From Nonomuraea basaltis (GTDB lineage: Bacteria; Actinomycetota; Actinomycetes; Streptosporangiales; Streptosporangiaceae), in NCBI RefSeq assembly GCF_005893125.1, contig NZ_VCJS01000001.1:1-64000 (forward strand): DNA of 64,000 nt, in the 5' to 3' direction. Under the pieces are notes generated by a model. The model was given only the letters and a program-made list of their open reading frames with translations. It did not search any database and was not told the DNA's origin. Below, piece by piece: positions 8,340-20,768 of this stretch (the stretch's first letter is position 1; every line of letters starts with the position of its first letter). The translations under genes and the position numbers were made by a program.

Positions 8340-9533
8340 TCAGGCGGCCGCCTTGGCGGGTTCGGGCTCCATGACCGGCAGCGGGCTGATCGCGGCCGGT
8401 TCCCCGTGGGGGAGCAGGCGGGAGGCGAGTGCGATCAGCACGCCGAGGACGACGCCGATGCCGAGGGCGGTACGCAGGGACGTGGCGTCCGAGAGGAAGC
8501 CGATCGCCACCGGGCCGAGCAGCAGGCCCGCGTATCCCATGGCGCCGGCCTGGGCGATCGCCGGACCCGGGGTGCCGGTCGCGGTTCCGGCGAGCGACAG
8601 CGTGAGCGGGGAGATCGTCGCCACGCCGAGGCCGACGAAGAACATCGCGAACACGGCCACCAGCGCCGCCGGGGCGACCAGCACGACCGCGAAGAACCCG
8701 GCCGTGGCCAGTCCGGAGACGGTCAGCATGCCACGCACGCCGAACCTGGTCCGCAGGCGGTCGCCGGTGAGCCTGGCGATCAGCATGCCTGCCTCGAACA
8801 CCGGGTAGCCGAGCGCCGCCAGGGCCTCGGGGGCGCCGAGCTCGTCGCGCATGTACAGGCCGTTCCAGTCGGCGACCGTGCCCTCCACCATGAAGGCGAA
8901 GAACATGATCGCGCCGAGCAGGTAGACGATCGGCGGCATGCGGTGGCGGGTCCTCGTGGTGGTTCCCGCGGCCGGGGCCTCGGGCAGGTACGTGCGGCCG
9001 AGCACGACCATGACCGGCAGCGAGACCAGGCCGACCAGCGCCAGGTTGGCGGTGAACGACAGGCCCAGGGCGATCGACAGGCTGCCCAGGGCGCCCGCGG
9101 AGATCGCGCCGACGCACCAGCCCGCGTGCATGCCGTTCATGAGCGGGCGCGCGTACGCCCGCTCGACCGTGGAGCCCTGGGCGTTCATGGCCACGTCCAC
9201 CGTGCCGAACGCCATGCCGAAGAACGCCACGGCCATCATGAGCATGGGGAGGTTCGGGGCGAATGCCACGGCCAGGAGGCCGAGCGCGGTGAGTGGGCCG
9301 CCGACCCGCAGGACCGCCCTGCTACCCGCGCGGGCCATGACCCGGCGCATGGACTGCATGGTCACCAGGGCGCCCAGGCCCCATGCCAGCAGGACGGCGC
9401 CGACCATGGACTCGGACAGACCGAGCTTGTCGGTCAGCGCCGGTATGCGCACGGTCATCGTGCCCACCATCAGGCCGCCAAGGACGAAGGTGAGGACCGC
9501 CCCGTAGCGGGCACTCCTCAGGTCGCGGGTCAT
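8340..9533 (-). CDS. major facilitator superfamily transporter
   Basis: A 397-residue integral membrane transporter with 12 predicted helices. It starts GAVLTFVLGGLMVGTMTVRIPALTD and has the repeated MFS loop pattern GSRAVLRVGG, resembling the YbjJ-like group of small-molecule MFS carriers. The ATG at 9533 has GAGGTG upstream; the frame continues to 9755 but without a family N-terminus. The minus-strand TetR gene at 9938-10447 lies upstream in the same orientation, separated by about 400 bases, and could control it. The substrate is unknown. Confidence 0.87.
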   Translation of the reverse strand: MTRDLRSARYGAVLTFVLGGLMVGTMTVRIPALTDKLGLSESMVGAVLLAWGLGALVTMQSMRRVMARAGSRAVLRVGGPLTALGLLAVAFAPNLPMLMMAVAFFGMAFGTVDVAMNAQGSTVERAYARPLMNGMHAGWCVGAISAGALGSLSIALGLSFTANLALVGLVSLPVMVVLGRTYLPEAPAAGTTTRTRHRMPPIVYLLGAIMFFAFMVEGTVADWNGLYMRDELGAPEALAALGYPVFEAGMLIARLTGDRLRTRFGVRGMLTVSGLATAGFFAVVLVAPAALVAVFAMFFVGLGVATISPLTLSLAGTATGTPGPAIAQAGAMGYAGLLLGPVAIGFLSDATSLRTALGIGVVLGVLIALASRLLPHGEPAAISPLPVMEPEPAKAAA

Positions 9534-9937
9534 ACGGCAACACCTCACACAAGATCGTAATTTTTGGTTATTTTCGGGCGCAGGAGGCCCCGTGCGCATG
9601 GGGGTGGACGTGCTCACCGCCCACCGCCTCGGCGCCCAGCGAACGGGACGTGGGGTAGGGAATCGGGACCGGATGCCGGCCGTGGGGCTGCGGATGTGCC
9701 GTGGTGGGGGATCTGTGGCTGGGCGCCGTGCATGTTGCGCCGGGCTGCGCCGCACGCCGTCCCGCCGGCTCGGCGCCGCGCGGGCGTGGCTGCCGGTCCT
9801 GCGGCGGGCGGCCGTGGTGCGGTTGACGGCCCAGGCCGCGGCCGTGCTCCCTCGGTGGGGCAGGGCGTGCGGCTGCGGTCCCTCGCCGGGCAGGTGTGCG
9901 GCTGTGGTCCTTCCGGCGGCGGGGCGGGCCGGGGCGG
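9534..9937. other. 404-base gene-free interval between MFS and TetR genes
   Basis: Open frames cross this stretch on the plus strand, but their products are low-complexity Arg/Gly/Pro/Ala sequence with no family resemblance. No clear hairpin or repeat was seen. The AT-rich patch at about 9550-9575 (TCGTAATTTTTGGTTATTTTC) lies directly upstream of the MFS start and may hold its promoter. Confidence 0.4.
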
Positions 9938-10447
9938 TCAGGCCGGTTTGAGCAGGGCTCTCAGCCGGGCCTCCAGGGCCTGCAGGTCGTCCTCCGTGTT
10001 CAGCTCCGGGTCGTGGCTGGCCACGTCCCAGAGCCCCTCACAGGCGAGCCGTGCGATCTGTGCGGCCAGCGGATCCGGCTCCTCGCTCAACCCTTCGCGA
10101 TGCCATCGGCTCATCGCATCGCGCAGCGGTGCGAGCAGGAAGAGGTTTCCCGACGCCCCCGTGACGACGGCCCATCGTCGCAGCCGGCCCGATCGCACGG
10201 CCGCCAGGGTCGCGCCCACGTAGCGCTCGGTGTAGGTCTCGCCGGGCTGGGCCGCCATGAGCTCGTCGAAGTCCTCGATCAACCGCTCCACCATGCCCTT
10301 GATCAGGGCTTCTTTGGAGCCGTAGTGATAGAGGAGGCCGCCCTTGCTCACGCCTGCCCGATCCGCCACGGCGGACAGGGTGAGCGCGGAGGAGCCCTGG
10401 TCGCAGAGGAGCTCCTCCGCCGCGTCCAAAAGCTCGTCCCTTCGCAT
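9938..10447 (-). CDS. TetR-family transcriptional regulator
   Basis: A 169-residue one-component repressor. The N-terminal helix-turn-helix is typical: LLDAAEELL, then [28 protein letters not shown] at about residues 22-49. The C-terminal ligand-binding domain is of the TetR_C_6 type ([19 protein letters not shown] near the end). A perfect 22-base palindrome begins 8 bases before its start and is the likely operator, implying autorepression. Candidate targets are its own gene, the MFS exporter downstream, and the divergent cysteine desulfurase gene whose promoter region the palindrome overlaps. The ligand is unknown. Confidence 0.93.
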   Translation of the reverse strand: MRRDELLDAAEELLCDQGSSALTLSAVADRAGVSKGGLLYHYGSKEALIKGMVERLIEDFDELMAAQPGETYTERYVGATLAAVRSGRLRRWAVVTGASGNLFLLAPLRDAMSRWHREGLSEEPDPLAAQIARLACEGLWDVASHDPELNTEDDLQALEARLRALLKPA

Positions 10448-10454
10448 GCCTCAA

Positions 10455-10476
10455 CTGTACCGTCCGGACGGTACAG
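10455..10476. promoter_or_regulatory. TetR operator: perfect 22-bp palindrome
   Basis: The central 20 bases read TGTACCGTCCGGACGGTACA, and one more base pair extends the symmetry on each side. The site lies between the divergent tetR (start 10447) and cysteine desulfurase (start 10501) genes. It covers the place where a -35 element for the desulfurase would lie if GATACC at 10487-10492 is its -10 box. Confidence 0.75.
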
Positions 10477-10500
10477 CGGCAAACGAGATACCCTGGGCGC

Positions 10501-11730
10501 GTGACCAGACCGTCGGCCTATCTTGATCATGCGGCGACCACCCCGATGCTGCCCGAGGCGATCGAGGCCATGACGGAGCAGCTCCAACGCGTCGGCAACG
10601 CCTCGTCGCTGCACGCGGCGGGCCGCCAGGTGCGCAGGGTGGTCGAGGAGTCGCGCGAGACGATCGCCGACGCGCTCGGCGCCCGGCCCAGCGAGGTCGT
10701 GTTCACCTCGGGCGGCACCGAGGCCGACAACCTCGCGATCAAGGGCCTCTACTGGGCGCGCCGGCCGCGGCGGCGCCTGCTGATCAGCTCCGTGGAGCAC
10801 CACGCCGCGCTCGACCCGGCCCAGTGGCTGGCCGACAGCCAGGGCGCCGAGGTCGAGCTGCTGGAGGTGGACGAGCACGGCCGGGTGCACCCCGACACGC
10901 TGCGGGAAGCGATCGAGCGCGACCCCGGCAACGTGGCCATGATCAGCATCATGTGGGCCAACAACGAGGTCGGCACCATCCAGCCGGTGCCCGTGCTGGC
11001 CGCCATCGCCCACGACCACGGCATCCCGTTCCACACCGACGCGGTGCAGGCGATCGGGCAGCTGCCGGTGTCGTTCGCCGAGTCGGGGACCGACGCGCTC
11101 ACGCTGACCGGCCACAAGGTCGGCGGCCCGATGGGGGTCGGCGCGCTGCTGCTGGCCAGGGGGCTGACGCCGGTCTCCGTGCAGCACGGCGGGGGTCAGG
11201 AGCGCGACGTGCGCTCGGGCACGCTGGACGCGCCCGCCATCGCGGGGCTCGCAGCCGCCGTCAGCACCGCCGTCAAGCACCAGGAGGCCCTGGGCCGCCG
11301 GCTGACGGCGCTGCGCGACGAGCTCATCGAGCGCGTCCGCCAGGCCGTGCCCGACGTGGTGCTCAACGGCGACCCGGACCTGCGGGGGGCAAGCCCCCCG
11401 CATGCCCCCCGGAGTGAACAGCGAGGAACCGCCTCGGCTTCGCCGGGCCGGCTGCCCAGCAACGCCCACTTCTCCTTCCCCGGGTGCGAGGGCGACGCAC
11501 TGCTCATGCTGCTCGACGCCAAGGGCGTGGAGTGCTCGACGGGCTCGGCCTGCTCGGCGGGGGTGGCGCAGCCGTCGCACGTGCTGCTGGCCATGGGGGC
11601 CGAGGCGGCCGCGGCACGCGGCTCACTCAGGTTCACGCTGGGCCACACCTCGACCCGCGAGGACGTCGACCGCCTGATCGAGGTGCTCCCCGCCGCCGTC
11701 GAACGCGCCCGCCGGGCCGGCCTGAGCTGA
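10501..11730 (+). CDS. cysteine desulfurase (IscS/NifS-like)
   Basis: A PLP enzyme that takes sulfur from cysteine as a persulfide for tRNA thiolation and Fe-S cluster assembly. The PLP lysine is K206 in LTGHKVGG and the catalytic cysteine is C351 in STGSACSAG. The 409 residues exceed the family by about 22: residues 296-317 (Ala/Ser/Pro/Arg-rich) interrupt the usual [14 protein letters not shown] junction and coincide with a REP-like hairpin, yet the frame is kept. The GTG start has no ribosome site and lies 8 bases after a possible -10 (GATACC), so the mRNA may be leaderless. mnmA lies about 1.1 kb downstream, suggesting it supplies the sulfur. Confidence 0.94.
   Translation: MTRPSAYLDHAATTPMLPEAIEAMTEQLQRVGNASSLHAAGRQVRRVVEESRETIADALGARPSEVVFTSGGTEADNLAIKGLYWARRPRRRLLISSVEHHAALDPAQWLADSQGAEVELLEVDEHGRVHPDTLREAIERDPGNVAMISIMWANNEVGTIQPVPVLAAIAHDHGIPFHTDAVQAIGQLPVSFAESGTDALTLTGHKVGGPMGVGALLLARGLTPVSVQHGGGQERDVRSGTLDAPAIAGLAAAVSTAVKHQEALGRRLTALRDELIERVRQAVPDVVLNGDPDLRGASPPHAPRSEQRGTASASPGRLPSNAHFSFPGCEGDALLMLLDAKGVECSTGSACSAGVAQPSHVLLAMGAEAAAARGSLRFTLGHTSTREDVDRLIEVLPAAVERARRAGLS
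11382..11401. repeat. REP-like G6C/GC6 hairpin, copy 2 (inside cysteine desulfurase)
   Basis: Arms GCGGGGGGC and GCCCCCCGC flank AA. With its tail (to about 11451) it accounts for the extra 66 bases of the desulfurase gene. See copy 1 at 3662-3682. Confidence 0.6.
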
Positions 11731-11757
11731 CGGCGGGTGCTGAGCTGACGCTGATCG

Positions 11758-12816
11758 TCAGGTGATGAAGGGCACCACGGCGGCCCACGCGGGATCGCTC
11801 GTCACGTCCACCCGTGGCTCGCCCTCCTCCCAGCTCACGATCAGCTCCTTGGCGTGGATGGCGGCGTCGCCGGTCGGGTCGGCGTACACATGGATGACCC
11901 GCTGCCCCTCGGCGCTCAGATGCGCCGCGAGCACCGCGTCGTCGCGCAGCTTGAGCAGGCGGGCGGCCAGTCGCTCCTCGAAGTCGCGCAGCGCCGCCAG
12001 CGACTCGCCGATCGGCAGGCCGGCCTCGTCGCGGTGCGCGTACGGCAGAGCGATCGCGATGTGCTGGTCGAACAGCGGATGGTCGACCGGGCGCAGCGGA
12101 TAGCGGGCCGTGGCGATGAGCGGCGCACCGCCCGCGGTCTGGCCCTCCAGCAGCACCCACTGCTCCTCGTCGAAGCCCGAGGCCAGGTCGGCGACCACGG
12201 CGGGCAGGTGCGCGGCGGCCACGGCGTCGATCGGCTCGAACGTGGCCGCCGTGATCTCGCCCACCCACCTGGCCACGTCGTCCTCGCCGAGCAGCCAGTC
12301 CAGCGCCAGCAGCGTGGTCTCCATCCTGGTGTCCTCGTCGAGCTCGCCGAAGATCGGATGGTACGCGGCCACGTCGACCCGCGGCGCGTCCCGCGGCACC
12401 CGCAGGCCCAGCATCAGCTTGTCGAGCGCGAACTCGTAGCCGCCCACGTCGAGCGTGAGCTCCAGCGCCTGCGAATTGGCCTGCCGCGACGGATGGAACT
12501 CCCACAGCAGGTCGGAGTCAGGAGCGCTCTTGGCCCAGCGATGCGCGAGCGGGCGCAGCTCGGCGTCGCCCGCCGAGGTCACCACCAGGGCATGCGCGGC
12601 GTTCCTGCCGGGGGCCACCTCCCAGACCAGGCCGGGATCGACGGCGGCGACAGCCGGGGCGAGCAGGTCTTCAAGCCCCGCGGGGTCGCCCGCCGCCACC
12701 AGCGAATCGAGTCGCGGCCTGGCCTCCTGCCACCATGTCCAGAACTCGGCGATCCCGTCACCGAGTGGCTCGCCGTCCCCGTCGTCGTCTGCGTCCTTGC
12801 GCCCGAACAGTCGCAT
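11758..12816 (-). CDS. conserved hypothetical cytosolic protein (possibly DUF695-like)
   Basis: A 352-residue acidic soluble protein without membrane segment or signal peptide. The start MRLFGRKDADDDGDGE is typical of actinobacterial hypothetical proteins; the frame is open to 12972, but that extension overlaps the mnmA start. The C-terminal part (AHLSAEGQRVIHVYADP ... KELIVSWEEGEPRVDV) resembles the beta-rich DUF695 type, a tentative assignment. Repeated motifs such as LALDWLLGEDDVARWVGEI are helical. It lies between the two sulfur-transfer genes but on the opposite strand, so a shared function is only a guess. Confidence 0.75.
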   Translation of the reverse strand: MRLFGRKDADDDGDGEPLGDGIAEFWTWWQEARPRLDSLVAAGDPAGLEDLLAPAVAAVDPGLVWEVAPGRNAAHALVVTSAGDAELRPLAHRWAKSAPDSDLLWEFHPSRQANSQALELTLDVGGYEFALDKLMLGLRVPRDAPRVDVAAYHPIFGELDEDTRMETTLLALDWLLGEDDVARWVGEITAATFEPIDAVAAAHLPAVVADLASGFDEEQWVLLEGQTAGGAPLIATARYPLRPVDHPLFDQHIAIALPYAHRDEAGLPIGESLAALRDFEERLAARLLKLRDDAVLAAHLSAEGQRVIHVYADPTGDAAIHAKELIVSWEEGEPRVDVTSDPAWAAVVPFIT

Positions 12817-12877
12817 GGCCTGAATACTTCCAGACTCCCGCCATGGTCGCGCACTCCCCACCGGACAGTAGGCTGGG

Positions 12878-13948
12878 ATGGTCATGGGATTGCGTGTGCT
12901 TGCCGCCATGTCGGGCGGCGTCGACTCCGCCGTGGCCGCCGCTCGGATCGCCGAGGCGGGCCACGACGTCACCGGTGTTCATCTAGCCCTGTCCGCCAAC
13001 CCCCAATCCCACCGCACGGGCGCCCGGGGGTGCTGCACGATCGAGGACTCGCGCGACGCGCGACGCGCCGCCGACGTGATCGGCATCCCGTTCTACATCT
13101 GGGACATGGCCGAGCGGTTCCAGCGCGACGTGGTCGAGGACTTCGTGGCCGAATACGCGGCGGGCCGCACGCCCAACCCGTGCCTGCGCTGCAACGAGAA
13201 GATCAAGTTCGCGGCGGTGCTGGATCGGGCGCTGGCCCTGGGCTTCGACGCGGTCGCCACCGGCCACCACGCCAGGCTGGCCGACGGGGTCCTGTCCAGG
13301 AGCGTCGACCAGGGCAAGGACCAGTCCTACGTGCTCGGCGTGCTCACCCGCGCGCAGCTCAGCCACGCGATCTTCCCGCTGGGCGACTCGACCAAGGCCC
13401 AGGTGCGGGAGGAGGCCGCCAGGCGCGGCCTGACCGTCGCCGACAAGCCCGACAGCCACGACATCTGCTTCATCGCCGACGGCGACACGCGCGGCTTCCT
13501 GGCCAAGCGGCTCGGCGAGGCGGAGGGGCCCATCGTCGACCAGAGCGGCGCGGTCGTCGGCAACCACCACGGCGCGCACGGGTTCACGATCGGCCAGCGC
13601 AAGGGCCTGCACATCGACCGGCCCGCCGCCGACGGCCGGCCGCGCTACGTGCTGTCGATCGAGCCGGTGTCCAACACGGTCACGGTCGGGCCGCGGGCGG
13701 CGCTGGAGGTCACCTCGATCACCTGCGGTGCGCCGGTCTGGAACGGCCCCGCGGCCGAGGGCGACCTCACCGTGCAGCTACGCGCCCACGGTGAGGTGTA
13801 CGGGTGCCGGTTCGAGGAGGTCGCCGGCGGGCTCCGCATCGACCTCGACCGCCCCGCCACGGGAGTCGCCGCCGGACAGGCCGCGGTTCTCTACTCCGGC
13901 TCCACCGTCATCGGCTCGGCGACCATCGTCTCCGCTAGCCGAGGGTGA
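12878..13948 (+). CDS. mnmA: tRNA-specific 2-thiouridylase MnmA
   Basis: Thiolates U34 of tRNAs for Lys, Glu and Gln using sulfur passed on from a cysteine desulfurase. 356 residues. The N-terminal PP-loop [10 protein letters not shown] is followed by the ATP-pyrophosphatase fold; [10 protein letters not shown] carries a conserved active-site cysteine, and the second catalytic cysteine is in [11 protein letters not shown]. The C-terminal beta-barrel includes [10 protein letters not shown] and RYVLSIEP. The start is ATG at 12878 or in-frame ATG at 12884; neither has a strong ribosome site. It overlaps the convergent hydrolase gene by 14 bases. The desulfurase-mnmA pairing matches iscS-trmU of M. 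tuberculosis. Confidence 0.96.
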   Translation: MVMGLRVLAAMSGGVDSAVAAARIAEAGHDVTGVHLALSANPQSHRTGARGCCTIEDSRDARRAADVIGIPFYIWDMAERFQRDVVEDFVAEYAAGRTPNPCLRCNEKIKFAAVLDRALALGFDAVATGHHARLADGVLSRSVDQGKDQSYVLGVLTRAQLSHAIFPLGDSTKAQVREEAARRGLTVADKPDSHDICFIADGDTRGFLAKRLGEAEGPIVDQSGAVVGNHHGAHGFTIGQRKGLHIDRPAADGRPRYVLSIEPVSNTVTVGPRAALEVTSITCGAPVWNGPAAEGDLTVQLRAHGEVYGCRFEEVAGGLRIDLDRPATGVAAGQAAVLYSGSTVIGSATIVSASRG

Positions 13949-14567
13949 CCGACTCGCCGACGCCCAGCCGCCGGATGTCGGCGCCCTGCTTGTCGGCCTC
14001 CATCTTCAGCCAGTTGTCCACCAGGCCGAGGCCGAGGTCGTTGAGCAGGCCGTCGTGCGTGGAGTACGCCCGCGCCGGGCGCACGGTGCGCAGATAGTCG
14101 ATCGTCTCCATCATCTTCAGCCACGGCGCGTTGGTCGGCACCAGCAGCGTGGGCACCTCGGCCTCGGGGACGGTGAGCGCGTCTCCGGGGTAGAAGACCT
14201 CGTCGTCCACCAGGAAGCCGACGTTCTGGACGATGGGCACGTCGGGGTGGTTCTTGGCGTGCCACTCGCCGAACACCTTCACCCCGAAGCCGGCCGTCTC
14301 GAAGCCGTCGCCGTGCCGTACCACCTGGACCTTGGCCGGCACGTCCGACAGCTCGGCGGCGACGGCCCCGCAGGTCCAGATCTCGAGGTCGGGCGGGGCG
14401 GCCTTCAGCTTGCCGGGGTCCACGTGGTCGAAGTGCTCGTGCGTGATGAGCACCGCGTCGGCGCCGTCGAGCACCGGGTCCTCGGTGAACGCGCCCGGGT
14501 CGATGACCAGGATCTTGCCGTTCTTCTCGAGGCGTACGCAGGCGTGGCCGTATTTCGTGAGTTCCAC
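13935..14567 (-). CDS. metallo-beta-lactamase-fold hydrolase (UlaG-like)
   Basis: A 210-residue cytosolic metal-dependent hydrolase of the UlaG-like branch. It begins with the family pattern [14 protein letters not shown] and ILVIDPG. The metal motif HEHFDH lies near residues 43-48, followed by FYPGDAL and a distal histidine in YSTHDG. Members act on varied phosphodiesters or lactones, and the substrate cannot be read from sequence. Its 3' end overlaps the end of mnmA by 14 bases in a convergent arrangement. Confidence 0.88.
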   Translation of the reverse strand: MELTKYGHACVRLEKNGKILVIDPGAFTEDPVLDGADAVLITHEHFDHVDPGKLKAAPPDLEIWTCGAVAAELSDVPAKVQVVRHGDGFETAGFGVKVFGEWHAKNHPDVPIVQNVGFLVDDEVFYPGDALTVPEAEVPTLLVPTNAPWLKMMETIDYLRTVRPARAYSTHDGLLNDLGLGLVDNWLKMEADKQGADIRRLGVGESVTLG

Positions 14568-14591
14568 TCCGCAGAGCCTACGCTTGGATCC

Positions 14592-15581
14592 ATGTCAACG
14601 TGGGAAGCCACCGGGGTCGGCTCGCATCCGGGTGAGGATCATTTCGAAGCGGTCCGGGTCGTGTTCGGTGAGGTGCCGGGGTTGCCCTACCTGCCCGAGC
14701 TGCCGGCCAGGGGCGTCGGCGCCGACATGATCGGCAGGACGGCGGCGCTGCTGATCGAGCTGCCCGTCGAGGTGCAGCCGTCCGGGTGGCGGATGGCCGA
14801 CCGGCCGGGGCGCGATCACCAGCGGGCCGTCGATCATCTGCGGCGCGATCTGGACGCGCTGGAGGAGCTCGGGCACGACTATTCGGGGCCGCTCAAGCTG
14901 CAGGTGTGCGGGCCGTGGACGCTGGCCGCGACGATCGAGCTCAAATACGGGGACAAGATGCTCAGCGACGCGGGGGCCGTACGCGACCTCACCGCGTCGC
15001 TGGCGCAGGGCGTCGCCGACCACTGCGCCGAGGTGCGGCGGCGGCTGCCCGGGGTGACGGAGATCGTGTTGCAGCTCGACGAGCCCGGGCTGCCGGGGGT
15101 GCTGGCGGGCACCGTGCCCACCGCCTCCGGGTTCGGGCGGCTCGCCGCCGTGGAGGAGTGGCGGGCGGAGGAGTCGCTGCGGCTGTTCGACGATCCGATC
15201 GTGCACTGCTGCGCGCCCTCTGTGCCGTTCACCCTGCTGCGGCGGGCCGGGGTACGCGGGATCTCCGTGGACGCCGCCCGGCTGCGGCGGCGGGACGACG
15301 AGGCGCTGGGGGAGGTCCTTGAGGCTGGGACGACGCTGTTCCTGGGCGTCGTGCCGGGCACGGACACCCGGCTGGCGGACGTCAGGGTGATCGCCAAACC
15401 GGCCGTGGACCTCTGGCGGCGGCTCGGGTTCCCGGCCGACAAGCTGGCCGGGCAGGTCGTGCTGACTCCGGCGTGCGGGCTGGCGGGGGCGTCGCCGAGA
15501 TACGCGCGGGCGGCGCTGGCGGCCTGCCGCAAGGCCGCTCAGGTGCTCAGGGACGATCCTGCAAGCGGCATGCAAGGGTGA
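14592..15581 (+). CDS. MetE-like protein (cobalamin-independent methionine synthase C-terminal domain family)
   Basis: A 329-residue TIM-barrel protein matching the C-terminal, zinc-binding half of methionine synthase MetE. Zinc ligands are kept: H205 and C207 in VHCCAP (HxC motif) and C295 in TPACGLAG. QLDEPGLP matches the conserved substrate-binding strand. The N-terminal MetE half is absent, so it cannot bind folate as MetE does; it may use another methyl donor. The ATG at 14592 gives MSTWEATGVGSHPG. The same family sits next to ligA in M. tuberculosis (Rv3015c beside Rv3014c), so the position is conserved though the function is unknown. Confidence 0.87.
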   Translation: MSTWEATGVGSHPGEDHFEAVRVVFGEVPGLPYLPELPARGVGADMIGRTAALLIELPVEVQPSGWRMADRPGRDHQRAVDHLRRDLDALEELGHDYSGPLKLQVCGPWTLAATIELKYGDKMLSDAGAVRDLTASLAQGVADHCAEVRRRLPGVTEIVLQLDEPGLPGVLAGTVPTASGFGRLAAVEEWRAEESLRLFDDPIVHCCAPSVPFTLLRRAGVRGISVDAARLRRRDDEALGEVLEAGTTLFLGVVPGTDTRLADVRVIAKPAVDLWRRLGFPADKLAGQVVLTPACGLAGASPRYARAALAACRKAAQVLRDDPASGMQG

Positions 15582-15598
15582 TCAGTAGCCTCCAGATC

Positions 15599-18278
<2,680 letters not shown>

Positions 18279-18570
18279 CGGGCGTTCGCGGAGTGGCCGG
18301 TGGGGTGTCGAGTCGCCGACCGGGTTGCGCGCATCGGAGGGGCGCTTGCGCGCATGGGCGGCGGACGGCCTGCGCCATGATCGGCTCAGGGACCGGCCTG
18401 CGGGGCGCTTTGGGGCGGGGTGATGCGCACGCATGGGTGAACTGTTGCTACGCAGGGTGGTTTTTGGGTATATGTCGGAAAGGAGAACTACGGACCGTAC
18501 GCGCTTGGTTTCGCGAAGTGGGGTGAAGGTCGTACCCTCCCATAGTGACCTAATGGGGGTTCTGTTACCG

Positions 18571-20643
18571 ATGACTGACCCAACTGACACCCGCGATACC
18601 GGACCACGCGTCGGCACACCACTGTGGGCGTTCCTCGCGGGCGTTACCGTGATCGGCTTCACCGCCCTCGTGGTGGCCATGCTCAGGCTGGACGCGGCGG
18701 CGCTCATGGAGCTCGCCCGCACGCCCCTGTTCTGGGTGCTGACGGTGCTGGTGATCCTGGGCGAGCTCAGGCCCGTGATGGTGTCCTCCGCCAGCTCGGT
18801 CGGCGGCACCTATCCGTCCACCATGTTCACCTTCGCCGTGCTGCTGCACTTCGGGCTGCCGGTCGCGGTGCTGATGCAGGCCGTCGCCGTCGCCATGAAC
18901 GGAGTCGTGACGCGCAAGGCGTGGCATCGGGTCATGTTCAACATCGCCCAGTCGACCCTCGCGCTCACCACGGCGGCCGTGGTGCTGGGGGCGTTCGGGA
19001 TCGTGCCGAGCCCGGCCGCGCCCTGGGAGCCGACCGGGGCCGACCTGCTGGCGATCGCGCTGGCCGGGGTCGCCTACTTCGCCTCCAGGGCCACCCTGGT
19101 CTGCGGGGCGGTCGCGCTGCACGAGCGGCGCTCGATCGTACGCGTGCTGAAGGTCACCGCGGGCCCGCAGAGCCTCGTGTACGCCGCGCTGCTGGGCCTG
19201 GCGCCGCTGGTCGTCGTGGTCATGAACCACTCTCCCGGCCTCGTGCCGCTGTTCGTCGCCCCCCTGGCCGCCGTCTACTTCACCGCCACGCTCTCCATGC
19301 GCCGTGACCACCAGGCCCTGCATGACGAGCTGACCGGCCTGCCCAACCGCAAGATGCTCATCGTGAGCACCGAGGAGGCGCTCGCCGAGGCCCGGCAGGA
19401 CGAGCGGGTCGGCCTGTTCCTGCTCGACCTCGACCGGTTCAAGGAGGTCAACGACACGATGGGCCACCCCGTGGGCGACCGGCTGCTGCAGATGGTCGCG
19501 CACCGGCTCACCCATTCGGTACGGCCCGGCGACGTCGTGGCCAGGCTGGGCGGCGACGAGTTCGCCGTGCTGCTGCCCTCGATCAGGGACACCCACGCGG
19601 CAAGGGAGGTGGCGGCCCGGCTTCGGGCGGCGCTGACGGAGCCGGTGCGGCTGGAGGGCATGACCTTCGACGTGGACGCCTCGGTCGGGATCGCAATCTA
19701 CCCCGACCACGCCCCCGACTTCGAGCTGCTGCTCCAGCGGGCCGACGTGGCGATGTACCTGGCCAAGGAGGGACGCACCGGCGTCGAGCTCTACCAGCCG
19801 GACAAGGACCGCAACTCGCCCGAGCGCCTCACCTTACTCGGGGACCTGCGCCGCGCCATCGACAGCCGCGAGCTGCGGCTGCACTACCAGCCCAAGGTCA
19901 GCCTGGACAGCGGAGCCGTCCACGGGGTGGAGGCCCTGCTGCGCTGGCACCACCCGCTGCACGGGCCGATCGCGCCGTCCGACTTCGTCCCCCTGGCAGA
20001 GCAGTCGTACCTGATGCGGCAGCTCACCGCGTACGTCATCGAAGAGGCGCTGGAACAGGCGGCCCGCTGGTGGCACACCGGCCTCCAGGTGCAGATCTCC
20101 GTCAACATCTCCGCCCGCGACCTGCTCGACTCGGCCCTGCCCGAGCAACTGGAGGTGGGGCTGGCCCGATACGGGCTGCCGCCCACCGCCATCCAGCTGG
20201 AGGTGACCGAGCGGATCCTGACCGGCGACCAGGCCTACACCCAGGAGACGATCAAGGCGCTGGCCACGCTCGGCGTGCCGCTGGCCCTGGACGACTTCGG
20301 CACCGGCTACTCCTCCCTGATCAGGCTCCAGCGGCTGGCGGTGTCCGAGGTGAAGATCGACGCCTCGTTCGTCCGCCGGATCGCCGACTCCGACGACGAC
20401 GACAGGATCGTGCGCTCGATCGTGGACCTGGTGCGCTCGCTGGGCCTGCGCTCGGTGGCCGAGGGTGTCGAGTCGGACGAGGTCGCCATGCGTCTGGCCG
20501 AGATGGGGTGCGATGTGGGGCAGGGGTGGCTGTTCAGCAGGCCCATGCCGGCCGCCGACGCCACCGTCTGGCTGCGCGAGCACGCCGAGGCGGCTGCCGG
20601 GGCCGACTACGGCTACCAGCCCGAGGTGAGCCGCTCGGCCTGA
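18571..20643 (+). CDS. membrane GGDEF-EAL c-di-GMP synthase/phosphodiesterase (copy 1)
   Basis: A 690-residue membrane protein that may both make and degrade cyclic di-GMP. The first 250 residues contain several membrane helices (MASE-like sensor). The GGDEF motif at 327-331 is intact and preceded five residues earlier by RPGD, matching the RxxD inhibitory site. The EAL motif at 454-456 (VEALLRWHHP) and the metal motif DDFGTGYSSL are intact. The ATG at 18571 (MTDPTDTRD) is my choice; the frame is open from 18433. TTGCTA at 18445 and TATATG at 18469, 18 bases apart, may be the promoter. The gap from ligA (292 bases) holds no gene. Confidence 0.92.
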   Translation: MTDPTDTRDTGPRVGTPLWAFLAGVTVIGFTALVVAMLRLDAAALMELARTPLFWVLTVLVILGELRPVMVSSASSVGGTYPSTMFTFAVLLHFGLPVAVLMQAVAVAMNGVVTRKAWHRVMFNIAQSTLALTTAAVVLGAFGIVPSPAAPWEPTGADLLAIALAGVAYFASRATLVCGAVALHERRSIVRVLKVTAGPQSLVYAALLGLAPLVVVVMNHSPGLVPLFVAPLAAVYFTATLSMRRDHQALHDELTGLPNRKMLIVSTEEALAEARQDERVGLFLLDLDRFKEVNDTMGHPVGDRLLQMVAHRLTHSVRPGDVVARLGGDEFAVLLPSIRDTHAAREVAARLRAALTEPVRLEGMTFDVDASVGIAIYPDHAPDFELLLQRADVAMYLAKEGRTGVELYQPDKDRNSPERLTLLGDLRRAIDSRELRLHYQPKVSLDSGAVHGVEALLRWHHPLHGPIAPSDFVPLAEQSYLMRQLTAYVIEEALEQAARWWHTGLQVQISVNISARDLLDSALPEQLEVGLARYGLPPTAIQLEVTERILTGDQAYTQETIKALATLGVPLALDDFGTGYSSLIRLQRLAVSEVKIDASFVRRIADSDDDDRIVRSIVDLVRSLGLRSVAEGVESDEVAMRLAEMGCDVGQGWLFSRPMPAADATVWLREHAEAAAGADYGYQPEVSRSA

Positions 20644-20768
20644 CCCCGGTCGGCCGCAGGAGAGACGGTGCTTCCGCGCCAGGTGGTTAATGGTTCGGGG
20701 GCGCTCCGTCAAGCCCCCTAGGATGGCAGTGTCCAAAGACTCCATCCACGAAACGGGTTCAACGACTC

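Noticed and set aside
6559..9117. Very long version of the ABC permease frame
   Set aside because: Only the last 254 codons match a permease; the upstream part is out of frame with the ATPase and MFS genes.
11854..13794. Plus-strand frame of 646 codons
   Set aside because: Overlaps the hypothetical protein gene and mnmA in other frames; its product lacks any family pattern.
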